A stretch of 64,000 nucleotides of DNA from Mycolicibacterium tokaiense (GCF_010725885.1 NZ_AP022600.1:2976001-3040000); one strand, 5' to 3'; counted from the stretch's first letter, positions 25,024-34,244 are shown. Translations and numbers: made by a program. The notes: generated by a model from the letters alone, not told the origin.

Positions 25024-26805
25024 GTGAAAGACGTTCAGGTCGCCGCTGTTCAGTTCGAGCCCACCCTGTTCGACAAGGAGGGCAACATCGACCGCGTGGC
25101 AGAGCTCGTCACCCGTGCGGCCGTGGGCGGCGCGAAGTTGATCACCGCTCCCGAGATGTGCACCACGGGCTACTGCTTCTTCGATCAGGGCGAGGCCGAA
25201 CGGATGGCCGAGCCGGTACCCGGTCCCACCACACAGCGCTTCGAGCGGATCGCCCGAGAATGCCACTGCTACATCGTGTTCGGGATGCCGGAGCGCGACG
25301 AGGAGACCGGCCTGCTCTACAACACGGCGGTGTTCGTCGGCCCCGATGGGTTGATCGGAAAGCATCGCAAGACGCACGGCTACATCGCGGAACCGAAATG
25401 GGCGGCCCCGGGAGACCTCGGGCATCAGGTGTTCGACACCGAGATCGGGCGCATCGCGGTGCTCATCTGTATGGACATCCACTTCGTCGAGACGGCGCGA
25501 CTGGCCGCGGTGGGCGGGGCTGAGGTGATCTGTCACCTCAGCAACTGGCTGGCCGAACGAACCCCGGCGCCGTACTGGATCTCGCGCGCCTACGAAAACG
25601 GTTGCTACGTCATGGAAAGCAATCGCTGGGGCTTGGAGCGCGGCGTGCAGTTCAGCGGTGGGAGCTGCATCATCGCGCCTGACGCCACGATTCTGGACCA
25701 CATCGACTCCGGCGATGGTCTCGCCACCGCGACCATCACCGTGGGCTCTTCTGCAGACGCAGACCGGGCAGATCGTCCTGCACTGCGCGCCCGGCGGCCC
25801 GAGCTCTACCGTCAGTTGCAGATCAACAGCTATCTGTGGAACCCGAAGGACTTCTTCGGTCTTTACGGCCACCGCGGACTGCCCGAGGGCAAGGCGGCGA
25901 CAGTCGCGGTGGCGCAATTCACGCCGGTGCCCGACACCGACGCCAACCTCGCCACGATCACCCGGCTCTTCACATCAACTGTCGCCGAACGCGGTGCCGA
26001 GCTCGTCGTCTTCCCGGAGCTGTCGCTGACCGCTCGAGCGGTGACCCTGCAGGATCCCGCCGTCGTGCACCTCATGCAGGCGGCCGCCGCGGCGTCGGCC
26101 TGGCTGGTCGTGGGTCTGGCGGAGACCGCTCCCGTCGATGGGCGGCAGTACAACTCCCTGGTCCTGATCGGCCCGGACGGCATCGAGGCGGTACACCGCA
26201 AGATCCACCTCCGCGATGGCGAACGTGCGCTGTTCGCAGCGGGCTCGGCCTGGACCTACGCCGACATTCCGCTCGGCCGCGTCGGATTGCTGCACGGCGA
26301 CGACCTCCTGGTGCCGGAATCCGGCCGCATCCTGGCCCTCAACGCCTGTGATGTGATCGCGGGAAGTGCCGACAATCGCGAGCGGATCATGATGGGCCAC
26401 AGTGGAACCGCAGTCGCGCAGAGCTATCCGATTCCCACCGGGCCGTCGCTGACACACTGGCACCACATGCGGGTGCGAGCGGGTGAGAACAACGTCTACC
26501 TTGCCTTCGCGAACACCGTGGACGCCGACGGGGGCGGTGGATGCTCAGGGGTGTTCGGTCCGGACACCTTCGCCTTCCCGCGCCGCGAACAGGTGTTGGC
26601 CGGCCAGGAGGGCGTGGCCGCCGTGCGTATCGACACCACCGACGCGGGGTCGGTCTATCCGTCGAACGTGGTGCGCCGCAAAGATCTGGTGGCCATGCGC
26701 CTGCCGCACTGGTACGGCGCGCTGTCGGGCCCGGACGTGCTGGTGCGCGACACCGACCTCGAGGACCGGACGGTCGCGGAGCCGCGCCACGCAGTGATCG
26801 CCTAA
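25024..26805 (+). CDS. Tandem nitrilase/carbon-nitrogen hydrolase with an inactive second domain
   Basis: This 593-residue protein is two nitrilase-superfamily domains in one chain. Domain 1 (1-240) has the full triad: Glu44 in APEMCTTGY, Lys116 in GKHRKTHGY, Cys149 in VLICMDIHF. Domain 2 (about 292-570) keeps Glu332 in FPELSLTA and Lys393 in HRKIHLRDGE, but its Cys position is Gly425 (LLHGDDLL), so it cannot form the thioester. The enzyme should hydrolyse a nitrile, amide or N-carbamyl compound and release ammonia; the dead domain may be structural or bind ligand. GTG 25024 has GAAAGG eight bases upstream. A GlnR-like box and the NCS1 permease downstream support nitrogen scavenging. Confidence 0.85.
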   Translation: MKDVQVAAVQFEPTLFDKEGNIDRVAELVTRAAVGGAKLITAPEMCTTGYCFFDQGEAERMAEPVPGPTTQRFERIARECHCYIVFGMPERDEETGLLYNTAVFVGPDGLIGKHRKTHGYIAEPKWAAPGDLGHQVFDTEIGRIAVLICMDIHFVETARLAAVGGAEVICHLSNWLAERTPAPYWISRAYENGCYVMESNRWGLERGVQFSGGSCIIAPDATILDHIDSGDGLATATITVGSSADADRADRPALRARRPELYRQLQINSYLWNPKDFFGLYGHRGLPEGKAATVAVAQFTPVPDTDANLATITRLFTSTVAERGAELVVFPELSLTARAVTLQDPAVVHLMQAAAAASAWLVVGLAETAPVDGRQYNSLVLIGPDGIEAVHRKIHLRDGERALFAAGSAWTYADIPLGRVGLLHGDDLLVPESGRILALNACDVIAGSADNRERIMMGHSGTAVAQSYPIPTGPSLTHWHHMRVRAGENNVYLAFANTVDADGGGGCSGVFGPDTFAFPRREQVLAGQEGVAAVRIDTTDAGSVYPSNVVRRKDLVAMRLPHWYGALSGPDVLVRDTDLEDRTVAEPRHAVIA

Positions 26806-26825
26806 CCCCCCCCAGAACCGCACAG

Positions 26826-26854
26826 GTGTGGACGTCGGCTCATCGCGTCCACAC
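26826..26854. terminator. Hairpin after the nitrilase gene
   Basis: GTGTGGACG and CGTCCACAC form perfect nine-bp arms around an 11-nt loop, starting 21 bp after the nitrilase stop. There is no T-run, as is common in mycobacteria, so termination efficiency is uncertain. It may separate or attenuate expression of the permease at 26933. Confidence 0.5.
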
Positions 26855-26893
26855 GGCCCCGTCGTGTCAGGTCATGCCGACGGTTGATTCGTC

Positions 26894-26910
26894 ACACCCC
26901 GACGGGGTGT
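26894..26910 (+). promoter_or_regulatory. Stable short hairpin just upstream of the permease ribosome-binding site
   Basis: ACACCCC and GGGGTGT flank GAC, a perfect seven-bp stem with a three-base loop. It ends 11 bp before the GAAGGTG of the permease leader, so it could affect initiation or act as a processing site. Confidence 0.4.
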
Positions 26911-26932
26911 CCATTACGAAGAAGGTGAATCC

Positions 26933-28390
26933 TTGTCCCTCAAAAGCTATTTCCAGGGTCCGGCGACAAGTCTGGACGAGCAGGTCGAGAGTTATGCGAC
27001 CACGCGTGTGCCCGACAACCAACGGTGGCGGCGCCCCGCCGTGCTGCTTGTCCTCAGTGGCAACATCACGGCGATGTTCTGGTTCGCCCTGGGCGGCCAG
27101 ATCGGCTTTCTGGTGGGGTGGCCGATGTTCCTGATCCCGGTGGCCTACATGGTGATCGGCGCGACGATCATCGGCGCACTGGTGATGCGCATCGCCAGCC
27201 AGGAGGGTCTGTCGCTCACCTTGTTGTCCCGGGGCCTGGGCTTCGGCGCCAAGGGTTCGGCAATCGCCTCCATCGTGTATGCCGTCAACTACGTCTTCTA
27301 CTTCGTTTTCGAGGGCAGCATCGTCTCGCATGGGCTGAGCCACCTGCTGGGCATCCCGATCGACTCGGGCCAGGCGACGGTGGTGTTCGCCCTGATCGCT
27401 GCAGCGGCACTGTACTTCTCCTGGCGTGGAATGCACTCGATGAATCTGCTGCAGCGCTTCGGGCTGCCGATCTTCGTCATCCTGTTCGTGATCGGCATGG
27501 TGATGCTGGCCAACGGCTATGTGCTGGTGGGCCCGGGGCAATGGGAGGCACAAGGTGGGCTGACCGCGACGGCGATGTGGCAGGCGATGAGCCTGGCAAA
27601 CGGGCAGGTGGTTTTCCAGGCGCTGATCGCGACCGACTACGGCCGGTTCGTCAAGCGTTCGGTCGGTTACGCCGGCACTGCGGGCGTCATGTTCGTCGAG
27701 CTGGCCATGATCGTGGTTGTCATGGTGTTCGGTGTGCTGCTCGGCTTCACCATGCTCGGGCACTTCGACGGCACGGATACGGAGCGTCAGCTGTCGGCAA
27801 CCGATCCCGGCTTGATCTTCGCCGTCGTGATGGGAGTGCTGGGGGTCATCTTCGCGATCATCACCCAGGTGCGCATCAACGTCATGAATCTCTATTCCGG
27901 TTCACTGGCGTTGTCCAATGCGTGGGACGCGCTGGCCTCCAAGCGAATCGGCCGGCAATGGTGGATGGTGGCGTTATGCGTGGCCGGCGTCGCCTGCTAC
28001 CCGGTGAACATCCTGCAGTACACCGGAGAGTTTCTTGCCGTCACTGGAATCATGACCAACACCTGGATCTTCATCCTGCTCAGTGACTACTTCGTGTGCC
28101 GGAAGTGGCTCAAACTCGCTCCCGCGCAGAACATCGAGTACCGGGATGGACTGGTCAAGGACTGGAACGTGTGCGGAATGGTGGCACTCGGATCCAGCCT
28201 GCTGGTCGGCGCGCTCGGTGTGGCCGGCTTCTACCCCGTGTACCTCGCATCGTTTGTCGCGATGCTGCTCGGTCCGGTGATCTACATTCCGCTGACGGTC
28301 GCCACCCGGGGGCGCCAGTACGGTGCACAGCTCGAGCGCTCCGGCGAGGTGGGCGACGACGCGGACGCACAGGTCGCCGACGGCGTGTAG
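26933..28390 (+). CDS. NCS1-family cytosine/purine/hydantoin-type permease
   Basis: This 485-residue protein has about 12 transmembrane helices and the nucleobase:cation symporter-1 profile: NITAMFWFALGGQIGFLVGW in the first helices and the LYSGSLALSNAWDAL region in the middle. It imports a nucleobase, hydantoin, allantoin-like compound or thiamine precursor with Na+ or H+. The start is TTG 26933, preceded by GAAGGTG. Its position behind the nitrilase suggests it takes up that enzyme's substrate. The C-terminal tail is acidic (GEVGDDADAQVAD). It is convergent with the S9 peptidase 36 bp further on. Confidence 0.82.
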   Translation: MSLKSYFQGPATSLDEQVESYATTRVPDNQRWRRPAVLLVLSGNITAMFWFALGGQIGFLVGWPMFLIPVAYMVIGATIIGALVMRIASQEGLSLTLLSRGLGFGAKGSAIASIVYAVNYVFYFVFEGSIVSHGLSHLLGIPIDSGQATVVFALIAAAALYFSWRGMHSMNLLQRFGLPIFVILFVIGMVMLANGYVLVGPGQWEAQGGLTATAMWQAMSLANGQVVFQALIATDYGRFVKRSVGYAGTAGVMFVELAMIVVVMVFGVLLGFTMLGHFDGTDTERQLSATDPGLIFAVVMGVLGVIFAIITQVRINVMNLYSGSLALSNAWDALASKRIGRQWWMVALCVAGVACYPVNILQYTGEFLAVTGIMTNTWIFILLSDYFVCRKWLKLAPAQNIEYRDGLVKDWNVCGMVALGSSLLVGALGVAGFYPVYLASFVAMLLGPVIYIPLTVATRGRQYGAQLERSGEVGDDADAQVADGV

Positions 28391-28426
28391 CTTCGCACTG
28401 CACCGGCGCGGGTGGGCCCAACCGCT

Positions 28427-30424
28427 CTACCCCAGCACCTTCCACAGGAACGAGTAGCTCAACGCGGACTTGAACGCCGTCTGCGCATTGTCGGCTGCCC
28501 CGGCGTGCCCGCCCTCGATGTTCTCGTAGTACCGCACGCGATGGCCGGCGGCCTGCAGTGCGGCGGTCATCTTGCGGGCGTGTCCGGGATGCACCCGGTC
28601 GTCGCGGGTGGAGGTGGTCATCAACAGCTCCGGGTACGTCGCCGTCGACGAGATGTTCTGGTAAGGCGAGTACTTGGAGATGAACTCCCAGTCCTGCGGG
28701 TTGTCGGGGTCGCCGTACTCGGCCACCCAGGAGGCGCCGGCCAGCAGCAGGTGGAAGCGCTTCATGTCCAGCAACGGCACCTGACACACCAACGCGCCGA
28801 ACAGTTCCGGGTACTTGGTCAGCATGATGCCCATCAGGAGGCCACCGTTGCTTCCGCCCTGAGCGCCCAGCTGGGGCACCGTCGTGATCCCGCGGTCCAC
28901 CAGATCGCGCGCCACCGCGGCGAAGTCCTCGTCGACCTTGTGGCGGTTCTCGCGCATGGCCTGGGTGTGCCAGGAGGGGCCGTACTCGCCGCCGCCGCGG
29001 ATGTTGGCCAGCACGTAGGTGCCACCGCGGGAGAGCCACAGCCTGCCGAGCACGCCGTCGTACCCGGGTGTACGGGCCACCTCGAAGCCGCCGTACCCAC
29101 CCAGCAGGGTGGGTCGTGGCCCCGGGCCACTGGCCACCACGAAGTAGGGAACCTTGGTGCCGTCCAGGGAGGTCGCGAAATACTGTGTGACGGTGATGTT
29201 CTCGGCATCGAAGAATGCCGGCGCGGACTTCACCTGCTCCAACGGGCCGCGGGCCGGTCCGTGCAGCAACCGCGAGGGTGAGTCGAAGCCGCTGGAGTCC
29301 AGGAAGATCTCGTCGTGCGTGTCGTCGGCGGCCACCACGACGGTGTTGGTGTTCGCCGGGATGCCCGGCATGGGGGTCGCAGTCCAGGTCCCGGGCTCCA
29401 GCACCGAAACGTGGGAGGCCACATCGCGAAGTGTGACAAGCACCAGGGCGTCCTTGGTCCACACGTGCTGGTGCAGGGAGGTGTGCGCATCGGGGGTGAA
29501 CACCACGTCCAGAGTGGCTGTGCCCTCGAGGAACTGCTCATAAGGCGCAGCCAACAGCGCCCCGGCCGGATAGGTGTGGTCGCCGCGGGTCCAGTCGCTG
29601 CGCAGTTCGATCATCAGCCAGTCGTGATGCACGCCGACAGACGCGTCGGTGGGCGCATCGATCCGCAGCAGGGTCCCGTCGCGCAGTTCGGACACCTCGT
29701 CATTGAAGAAGTCGGTGGCGCGGCTGACGAAAGTGCGCTCGTACCCCGGGGTCAGATCCACCGAGGCGGCCACGATGACGTCTTCGGTCGAACCCTCGAA
29801 GACAGTCACGGCGTCGGTCAGCGGCTGGCCCCGCTGCCAGCGCTTGACCACGCGGGGATAGCCGGATTCGGTCAACGAGTCGGGACCGAAGTCGGTACCG
29901 ATGAGGACGGAATCTGGACTTTCCCAGCTGATCTGGGTCTTGGCTTCGGGAACCGAGAATCCGTCGGCGACGAATTCCCGTGTGTGCATGTCGAATTCGC
30001 GCACGATGGCCGCATCGGATCCGCCTCGCGACAGGCTCACCAGCGCCCGGTCGTAACTGGGTTCGATCACGTCGGCGCCGGCCCACACCCAATTGGTGCC
30101 GTCGGCGGCGGCCAGCGCGTCCACGTCGATCACCACGTCCCAGGTCGGGTTCTCGCTGCGGTAGCTGTCCAGTGTGGTGCGCCGCCACAGTCCCCGGGGG
30201 TTGGTGGCGTCGCGCCAGAAGTTGTAGAGGTACTCACCGCGGCGCCGGACATAGGGGATGCGGCTGTCGGTATCGAGCACCTCGAGCGCCTGACGGCGCA
30301 TCTCCTCGAAGTCGTCGTCACTCAACTCGGCGATCGTCGGCTCGTTGTGGGCGCGCACCCAGTCCAACGCGTCGTCGCCGGTGATGTCCTCGAGCCACAG
30401 GTAGGGATCGTCCACGGCTCCCAT
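28427..30424 (-). CDS. Prolyl oligopeptidase-type (S9) serine peptidase
   Basis: This 665-residue cytosolic peptidase has an N-terminal beta-propeller (about 70-400) and a C-terminal alpha/beta hydrolase domain. The triad is Ser525 in GGSNGG, Asp608/609 in STRDDRVHPG and His640 in EGGHAG. It matches in length and position the M. tuberculosis gene Rv0457c, which starts the conserved core. ATG 30424 has GGAGG five bases upstream; the longer frame is antisense to the DUF779 gene. The family cleaves short peptides after proline or basic residues; specificity here is unknown. A decayed copy of its 3' end lies at 20781. Confidence 0.9.
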   Translation of the reverse strand: MGAVDDPYLWLEDITGDDALDWVRAHNEPTIAELSDDDFEEMRRQALEVLDTDSRIPYVRRRGEYLYNFWRDATNPRGLWRRTTLDSYRSENPTWDVVIDVDALAAADGTNWVWAGADVIEPSYDRALVSLSRGGSDAAIVREFDMHTREFVADGFSVPEAKTQISWESPDSVLIGTDFGPDSLTESGYPRVVKRWQRGQPLTDAVTVFEGSTEDVIVAASVDLTPGYERTFVSRATDFFNDEVSELRDGTLLRIDAPTDASVGVHHDWLMIELRSDWTRGDHTYPAGALLAAPYEQFLEGTATLDVVFTPDAHTSLHQHVWTKDALVLVTLRDVASHVSVLEPGTWTATPMPGIPANTNTVVVAADDTHDEIFLDSSGFDSPSRLLHGPARGPLEQVKSAPAFFDAENITVTQYFATSLDGTKVPYFVVASGPGPRPTLLGGYGGFEVARTPGYDGVLGRLWLSRGGTYVLANIRGGGEYGPSWHTQAMRENRHKVDEDFAAVARDLVDRGITTVPQLGAQGGSNGGLLMGIMLTKYPELFGALVCQVPLLDMKRFHLLLAGASWVAEYGDPDNPQDWEFISKYSPYQNISSTATYPELLMTTSTRDDRVHPGHARKMTAALQAAGHRVRYYENIEGGHAGAADNAQTAFKSALSYSFLWKVLG

Positions 30425-30451
30425 TGTGGCCTCCGGCGTAGTGTGACCCAC

Positions 30452-30949
30452 ATGACAGTTCCGTCGCGCGCACTGCTCACCCGGGCCGCCGCCGATCTGC
30501 TCGAGAGTCTGCAGCGGCAGCACGGGCCGGTGATGTTCCACCAGTCCGGCGGATGCTGCGACGGGTCCTCGCCCATGTGCTACCCCGTCGGCGACTTCAT
30601 CGTGGGCGATCGTGACGTGCTGCTCGGTGTGCTCGACGTCGGTGACGGCGTGCCCGTGTGGATCTCCGGACCGCAGTTCGACACGTGGAAACACACCCAA
30701 CTCGTCATCGACCTGGTCCCCGGCCGCGGCGGCGGCTTCAGCCTCGAGTCGCCGGAAGGGGTGCGCTTCCTGTCACGCGGGCGCGCCTTCACCGACGACG
30801 AGAACCGGCAGCTGGAGACGGTCCCTCCGCTGACCGGTGCCCAATATGAGGCGGGTGCGCAGCCGCCCGGGCCGCGGGGCGATGTGGTGGCAGAGGCCGC
30901 CGACGCCTGCCCGATACCGGCGGGACGCGCCGCGCAGTTCCCGCAATAG
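30452..30949 (+). CDS. DUF779 protein (aldehyde dehydrogenase accessory)
   Basis: This 165-residue protein has the DUF779 Cys-rich motif FHQSGGCCDGSSPMCYP and the WKHTQLVIDLVPGRGGGFSLE segment. It corresponds to M. tuberculosis Rv0459, where, as I remember it, it follows an aldehyde dehydrogenase gene (Rv0458). In other bacteria DUF779 proteins act with a partner ALDH. Here the ALDH is missing: the gene starts 27 bp from the divergent peptidase start. ATG 30452 is preceded by TAGTGT and exactly 7 nt, a leaderless start. Confidence 0.85.
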   Translation: MTVPSRALLTRAAADLLESLQRQHGPVMFHQSGGCCDGSSPMCYPVGDFIVGDRDVLLGVLDVGDGVPVWISGPQFDTWKHTQLVIDLVPGRGGGFSLESPEGVRFLSRGRAFTDDENRQLETVPPLTGAQYEAGAQPPGPRGDVVAEAADACPIPAGRAAQFPQ

Positions 30950-30977
30950 CGAACCGAGCCGTCGTAGGGTTTTTCCC

Positions 30978-31256
30978 GTGATTCCGCTCCCAAGGGCGTG
31001 GCTGCTGACCGGCGCAATGGTGGTGGGCAGCGCCGTCGGCGTGATCATCGGGGTCCTGACGACGGTGTTCGTCCACATCTCGATGCGCCCGGATGCGGCT
31101 ATCGCACTGGTCCTCGCCGGCCCGACCCTTCTCGGTCTGGTGCTGATCCTCACCGCGGGCAGCCGGTGGGTCACGGTGTGGGGGACTTTCCTGCTGGCCA
31201 TCGCTCCGAGCTGGTTCGGAGTGCTGGTGTTGACCCAGGTGGTGCAGCATGCGTGA
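30978..31256 (+). CDS. Small two- or three-helix membrane protein (Rv0460 type)
   Basis: This 92-residue, largely hydrophobic protein has segments LLTGAMVVGSAVGVIIGVL, IALVLAGPTLLGLVLILTAG and TVWGTFLLAIAPSWFGVLVL, suggesting three membrane passes. The position matches Rv0460 of M. tuberculosis; the function is unknown. GTG 30978 follows TAGGGT with 7 nt between, again leaderless. Its 3' end overlaps the next gene by eight bases, so the two are cotranscribed. Confidence 0.75.
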   Translation: MIPLPRAWLLTGAMVVGSAVGVIIGVLTTVFVHISMRPDAAIALVLAGPTLLGLVLILTAGSRWVTVWGTFLLAIAPSWFGVLVLTQVVQHA

Positions 31257-31806
31257 CAGCGCGGACACCGGCTCGATGCCGATGACCCAGCCGCACGAGG
31301 CGCCCATCTTCGACACCGGACCGCACCCCGTCCCGCTGGCCAAGTCGAAGCCCGACCGCAACCCGTGGTTCGACCCGATGTCCGCGCCGGCCGATGCCGA
31401 ACGCGTCGACGATCTCTTCGGGCCGTCCGACGTGCTGCTGGCCGAGCGCGAGCCGGAGTCCACATCCAGGTCCGAACCGGTTTCCCCGATGGCGGTGCCC
31501 GGCCAGTACCACTTCCTCAAGGTGTGGCAGCTGCTGGCGGTGCTGGGGGCGACGTGGGTGATCGCCGCCGCTGTGGGCATCGGCCTGTACTACTGGTGGT
31601 TCCAGGCGGCCGACAAGACGTGGACCGAGGTCGGGGTGCTGATGTACGTGCTCGCGGCGGTGGTGGGAGCGCTGCTGGTGTCGCTGGCGGAGCAGCGCCC
31701 GACGCTGTCGGCCACCTCGATCGCCGTGCTGACCGCGCCCTTCGCCTCCGGGCTGGGGGCCGCCGCCCTGTACGTGTCGGTCGTGTTCGGCTGGGTCTCG
31801 TTGTAA
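31249..31806 (+). CDS. Membrane protein (Rv0461 type)
   Basis: This 185-residue protein has a Pro/Asp-rich cytoplasmic N-terminus of about 85 residues and then three hydrophobic segments (LLAVLGATWVIAAAVGIGLY, VLMYVLAAVVGALLVSLA and PFASGLGAAALYVSVVFGWV). The position matches Rv0461, directly before lpdC. ATG 31249 lies inside the end of the preceding gene (8-bp overlap), which suggests coupled translation. Function unknown. Confidence 0.75.
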   Translation: MRDSADTGSMPMTQPHEAPIFDTGPHPVPLAKSKPDRNPWFDPMSAPADAERVDDLFGPSDVLLAEREPESTSRSEPVSPMAVPGQYHFLKVWQLLAVLGATWVIAAAVGIGLYYWWFQAADKTWTEVGVLMYVLAAVVGALLVSLAEQRPTLSATSIAVLTAPFASGLGAAALYVSVVFGWVSL

Positions 31807-31857
31807 GCGAACGCACCGCGGTCACATCTGCAAATCCGGCGCATTAGGCTGGTCATC

Positions 31858-33252
31858 GTGACTCACTATGATGTCGTCGTTCTCGGAGCCGGACCTGGCG
31901 GGTACGTTGCGGCCATTCGTGCTGCCCAGCTGGGGTTGAACACCGCAATCGTCGAACCCAAGTACTGGGGCGGCGTCTGCCTCAACGTCGGGTGCATCCC
32001 ATCCAAGGCGTTGCTGCGCAACGCGGAGATCGCCCACATCTTCACCAAGGAGGCCAAGACCTTCGGCATCAGCGGTGAGGCCACCTTCGACTACGGCGCC
32101 GCCTATGACCGCAGCCGCAAGGTCGCCGACGGCCGCGTCGCCGGTGTGCACTTCTTGATGAAGAAGAACAAGATCACCGAGATCCACGGCTACGGCAAGT
32201 TCACCAGTGCCAGCGCCATGACCGTGGAACTCAACGAGGGCGGCACCGAAGAGGTCACCTTCGACAATGCCATCATCGCCACCGGCTCCCACACCAAGCT
32301 GGTGCCGGGCACGAAGATGAGCGAGAACGTCATCACCTACGAAGAGCAGATCATGGAACGCGATCTGCCCTCCTCGATCATCATCGCCGGGGCCGGCGCC
32401 ATCGGCATGGAGTTCGCCTACGTGCTGAAGAACTACGGCGTGGACGTCACGATCGTCGAGTTCCTGCCCCGCGCGCTGCCCAACGAGGACGCCGAGGTCT
32501 CCAAGGAGATCGAGAAGCAGTACAAGAAGCTGGGCGTGAAGATCCTCACCGGCACCAAGGTCGAGTCGATCAACGACACCGGCTCGTCGGTGACAGTCAA
32601 GATCAGCAAGGACGGCAAGTCCGAGGAGCTCAAGGCCGACAAGGTCATGCAGGCCATCGGCTTCGTGCCCAACGTCGAGGGCTTCGATCTGGAGAAGACC
32701 GGTGTCCAGCTCACCGACCGCGGCGGTATCGCGATCGACGACTACATGCGCACCAACGTCAAGGGCATCTACGCCATCGGTGATGTCACCGCGAAGCTGC
32801 AGCTCGCGCACGTCGCCGAGGCCATGGGTGTGGTGGCGGCCGAGACCATCGCCGGCGCCGAGACCCTGGCGCTGGGCGACTACCGGATGATGCCGCGCGC
32901 CACGTTCTGCCAGCCGCAGGTGGCCAGCTTCGGCCTCACCGAGCAGCAGGCCAAGGACGAGGGCCACGACGTCGTGGTGGCCAAGTTCCCGTTCACCGCC
33001 AACGGCAAGGCGCACGGCCTGGCTGATCCGACGGGCTTCGTGAAGCTGATCGCCGACAAGAAGTACGGCGAACTGCTCGGCGGGCACCTGATCGGTCCTG
33101 ACGTCGCCGAGCTGCTGCCTGAGCTGACGCTGGCGCAGAAGTGGGATCTGACGGCCACCGAGCTGGCCCGCAACGTGCACACCCACCCCACCCTGTCGGA
33201 GGCCTTGCAGGAGTGCTTCCACGGGCTGACCGGCCACATGATCAACTTCTGA
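31858..33252 (+). CDS. lpdC: Dihydrolipoamide dehydrogenase
   Basis: This 464-residue flavoprotein reoxidises dihydrolipoyl groups of pyruvate and other 2-oxo-acid dehydrogenases, and in M. tuberculosis also serves the peroxynitrite reductase system. The FAD motif [10 protein letters not shown] starts at residue 10, the redox disulfide Cys41/Cys46 is in [12 protein letters not shown], the NAD motif [13 protein letters not shown] lies near 180, and the C-terminal [12 protein letters not shown] supplies the active-site His and Glu. GTG 31858 follows TAGGCT with 7 nt, the leaderless pattern. Adenine-rich Lys codons (AAG) dominate a 200-residue stretch, as in strongly expressed mycobacterial genes. 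Confidence 0.97.
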   Translation: MTHYDVVVLGAGPGGYVAAIRAAQLGLNTAIVEPKYWGGVCLNVGCIPSKALLRNAEIAHIFTKEAKTFGISGEATFDYGAAYDRSRKVADGRVAGVHFLMKKNKITEIHGYGKFTSASAMTVELNEGGTEEVTFDNAIIATGSHTKLVPGTKMSENVITYEEQIMERDLPSSIIIAGAGAIGMEFAYVLKNYGVDVTIVEFLPRALPNEDAEVSKEIEKQYKKLGVKILTGTKVESINDTGSSVTVKISKDGKSEELKADKVMQAIGFVPNVEGFDLEKTGVQLTDRGGIAIDDYMRTNVKGIYAIGDVTAKLQLAHVAEAMGVVAAETIAGAETLALGDYRMMPRATFCQPQVASFGLTEQQAKDEGHDVVVAKFPFTANGKAHGLADPTGFVKLIADKKYGELLGGHLIGPDVAELLPELTLAQKWDLTATELARNVHTHPTLSEALQECFHGLTGHMINF

Positions 33253-33254
33253 TT

Positions 33255-34244
33255 GTGCGTCTAGCCTCACTGCTGGCCGCCGGCCTCTTTGCCGCAGCGG
33301 GTTTGTTCGCCGGTCCCGCTGCGGCCGAACCGGCGGCAGCGAGCGCACCCGATCTGAGCGGGTACCGCGAGTTGCCGGCCGATACGTTCGTCGACAACCT
33401 GGTCGCTCAGGGCGAGGTGTACTTCCAGACGCCCGACGGCCTGTTGTGCGCCATCCGGCCCGCCCACGGGGCCGCCGGGTGCGACGGGCGCCTGCCGAAC
33501 ACCCGGGCCGGTGTCAACGAGATCGTGCTGGCCGCCGACCCGGCCGACCGCGGGCTGCGCGCCACCGCCAACCCTCAGTTCGTCAAGCCGTCCGGCAGCG
33601 CCGCACGGGTACTGCCCACCGGCTCGAAGATCGTCTATCAGGACTTCGAGTGTGCGGTGGCGGAGAACTCGATCACCATGTGCACCAAATCTTCTGGAGA
33701 CTCCGGTTCCCAGCTGCAATGGCTGGAGATCTCAGCGGCCGGGACCGGTATCGGACCCGCCACCGCCGGGCTTCCGTCCGGCTTCCCGGACCCCAACGAT
33801 TTTGTGGTGGGCGATGACACCTACATCGTGGGTGCCGGCGCCAAGAACCTGTTCCCGGTGTTCACCGTCGGCAACGGATTGACCTGCACCATCGCCATGT
33901 TCAGCGGCGGCGAGGTCGGCTGCAACGGCCCATTGCCGGGTGTGCGCGGGGGAGAGAACGAAGTCTTCGCGCAGCTGCCGGGTCCCGTCGGCATTCGCAA
34001 GACCGACGATCCGAAATTCGACAAGCCCGCCTATCCCGGCGTCATCCGCCAGCTTCCGGTGGGCTACCGCGTCAGCGAGATGGGCACCACCTGCATGGCC
34101 ACCGAGGGCGGCGTGGCCTGCTTCGGCACGCTGGCCGGTCAGACCCAGGGCTTCCAGGTGTCGCCTGCGGGCACAACGACGTTCGGTGGCACCGACGTTG
34201 CCGAGACCGGGGAACTCGCTGCTTCGCCCGAGCCGCCCCGCTGA
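33255..34244 (+). CDS. Secreted protein with two homologous Cys-containing modules
   Basis: This 329-residue protein has a signal peptide (LASLLAAGLFAAAGLFAGPA, cleavage near AAAEP). Two modules follow: about 55-150 (GLLCAI...GCDG.LP...NEIVLA...PQFVKP...LPTGSKI...CAV....TMC) and about 210-305 (GLTCTI...GCNGPLPG...NEVFAQ...PKFDKP...LPVGYRV...CMA....ACF). Each has four Cys at the same spacing, probably two disulfides. The sequence resembles secreted mycobacterial proteins of unknown function. GTG 33255 is two bases after the lpdC stop. M. tuberculosis has the small membrane gene Rv0463 here, so this is a lineage-specific replacement. Confidence 0.75.
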   Translation: MRLASLLAAGLFAAAGLFAGPAAAEPAAASAPDLSGYRELPADTFVDNLVAQGEVYFQTPDGLLCAIRPAHGAAGCDGRLPNTRAGVNEIVLAADPADRGLRATANPQFVKPSGSAARVLPTGSKIVYQDFECAVAENSITMCTKSSGDSGSQLQWLEISAAGTGIGPATAGLPSGFPDPNDFVVGDDTYIVGAGAKNLFPVFTVGNGLTCTIAMFSGGEVGCNGPLPGVRGGENEVFAQLPGPVGIRKTDDPKFDKPAYPGVIRQLPVGYRVSEMGTTCMATEGGVACFGTLAGQTQGFQVSPAGTTTFGGTDVAETGELAASPEPPR

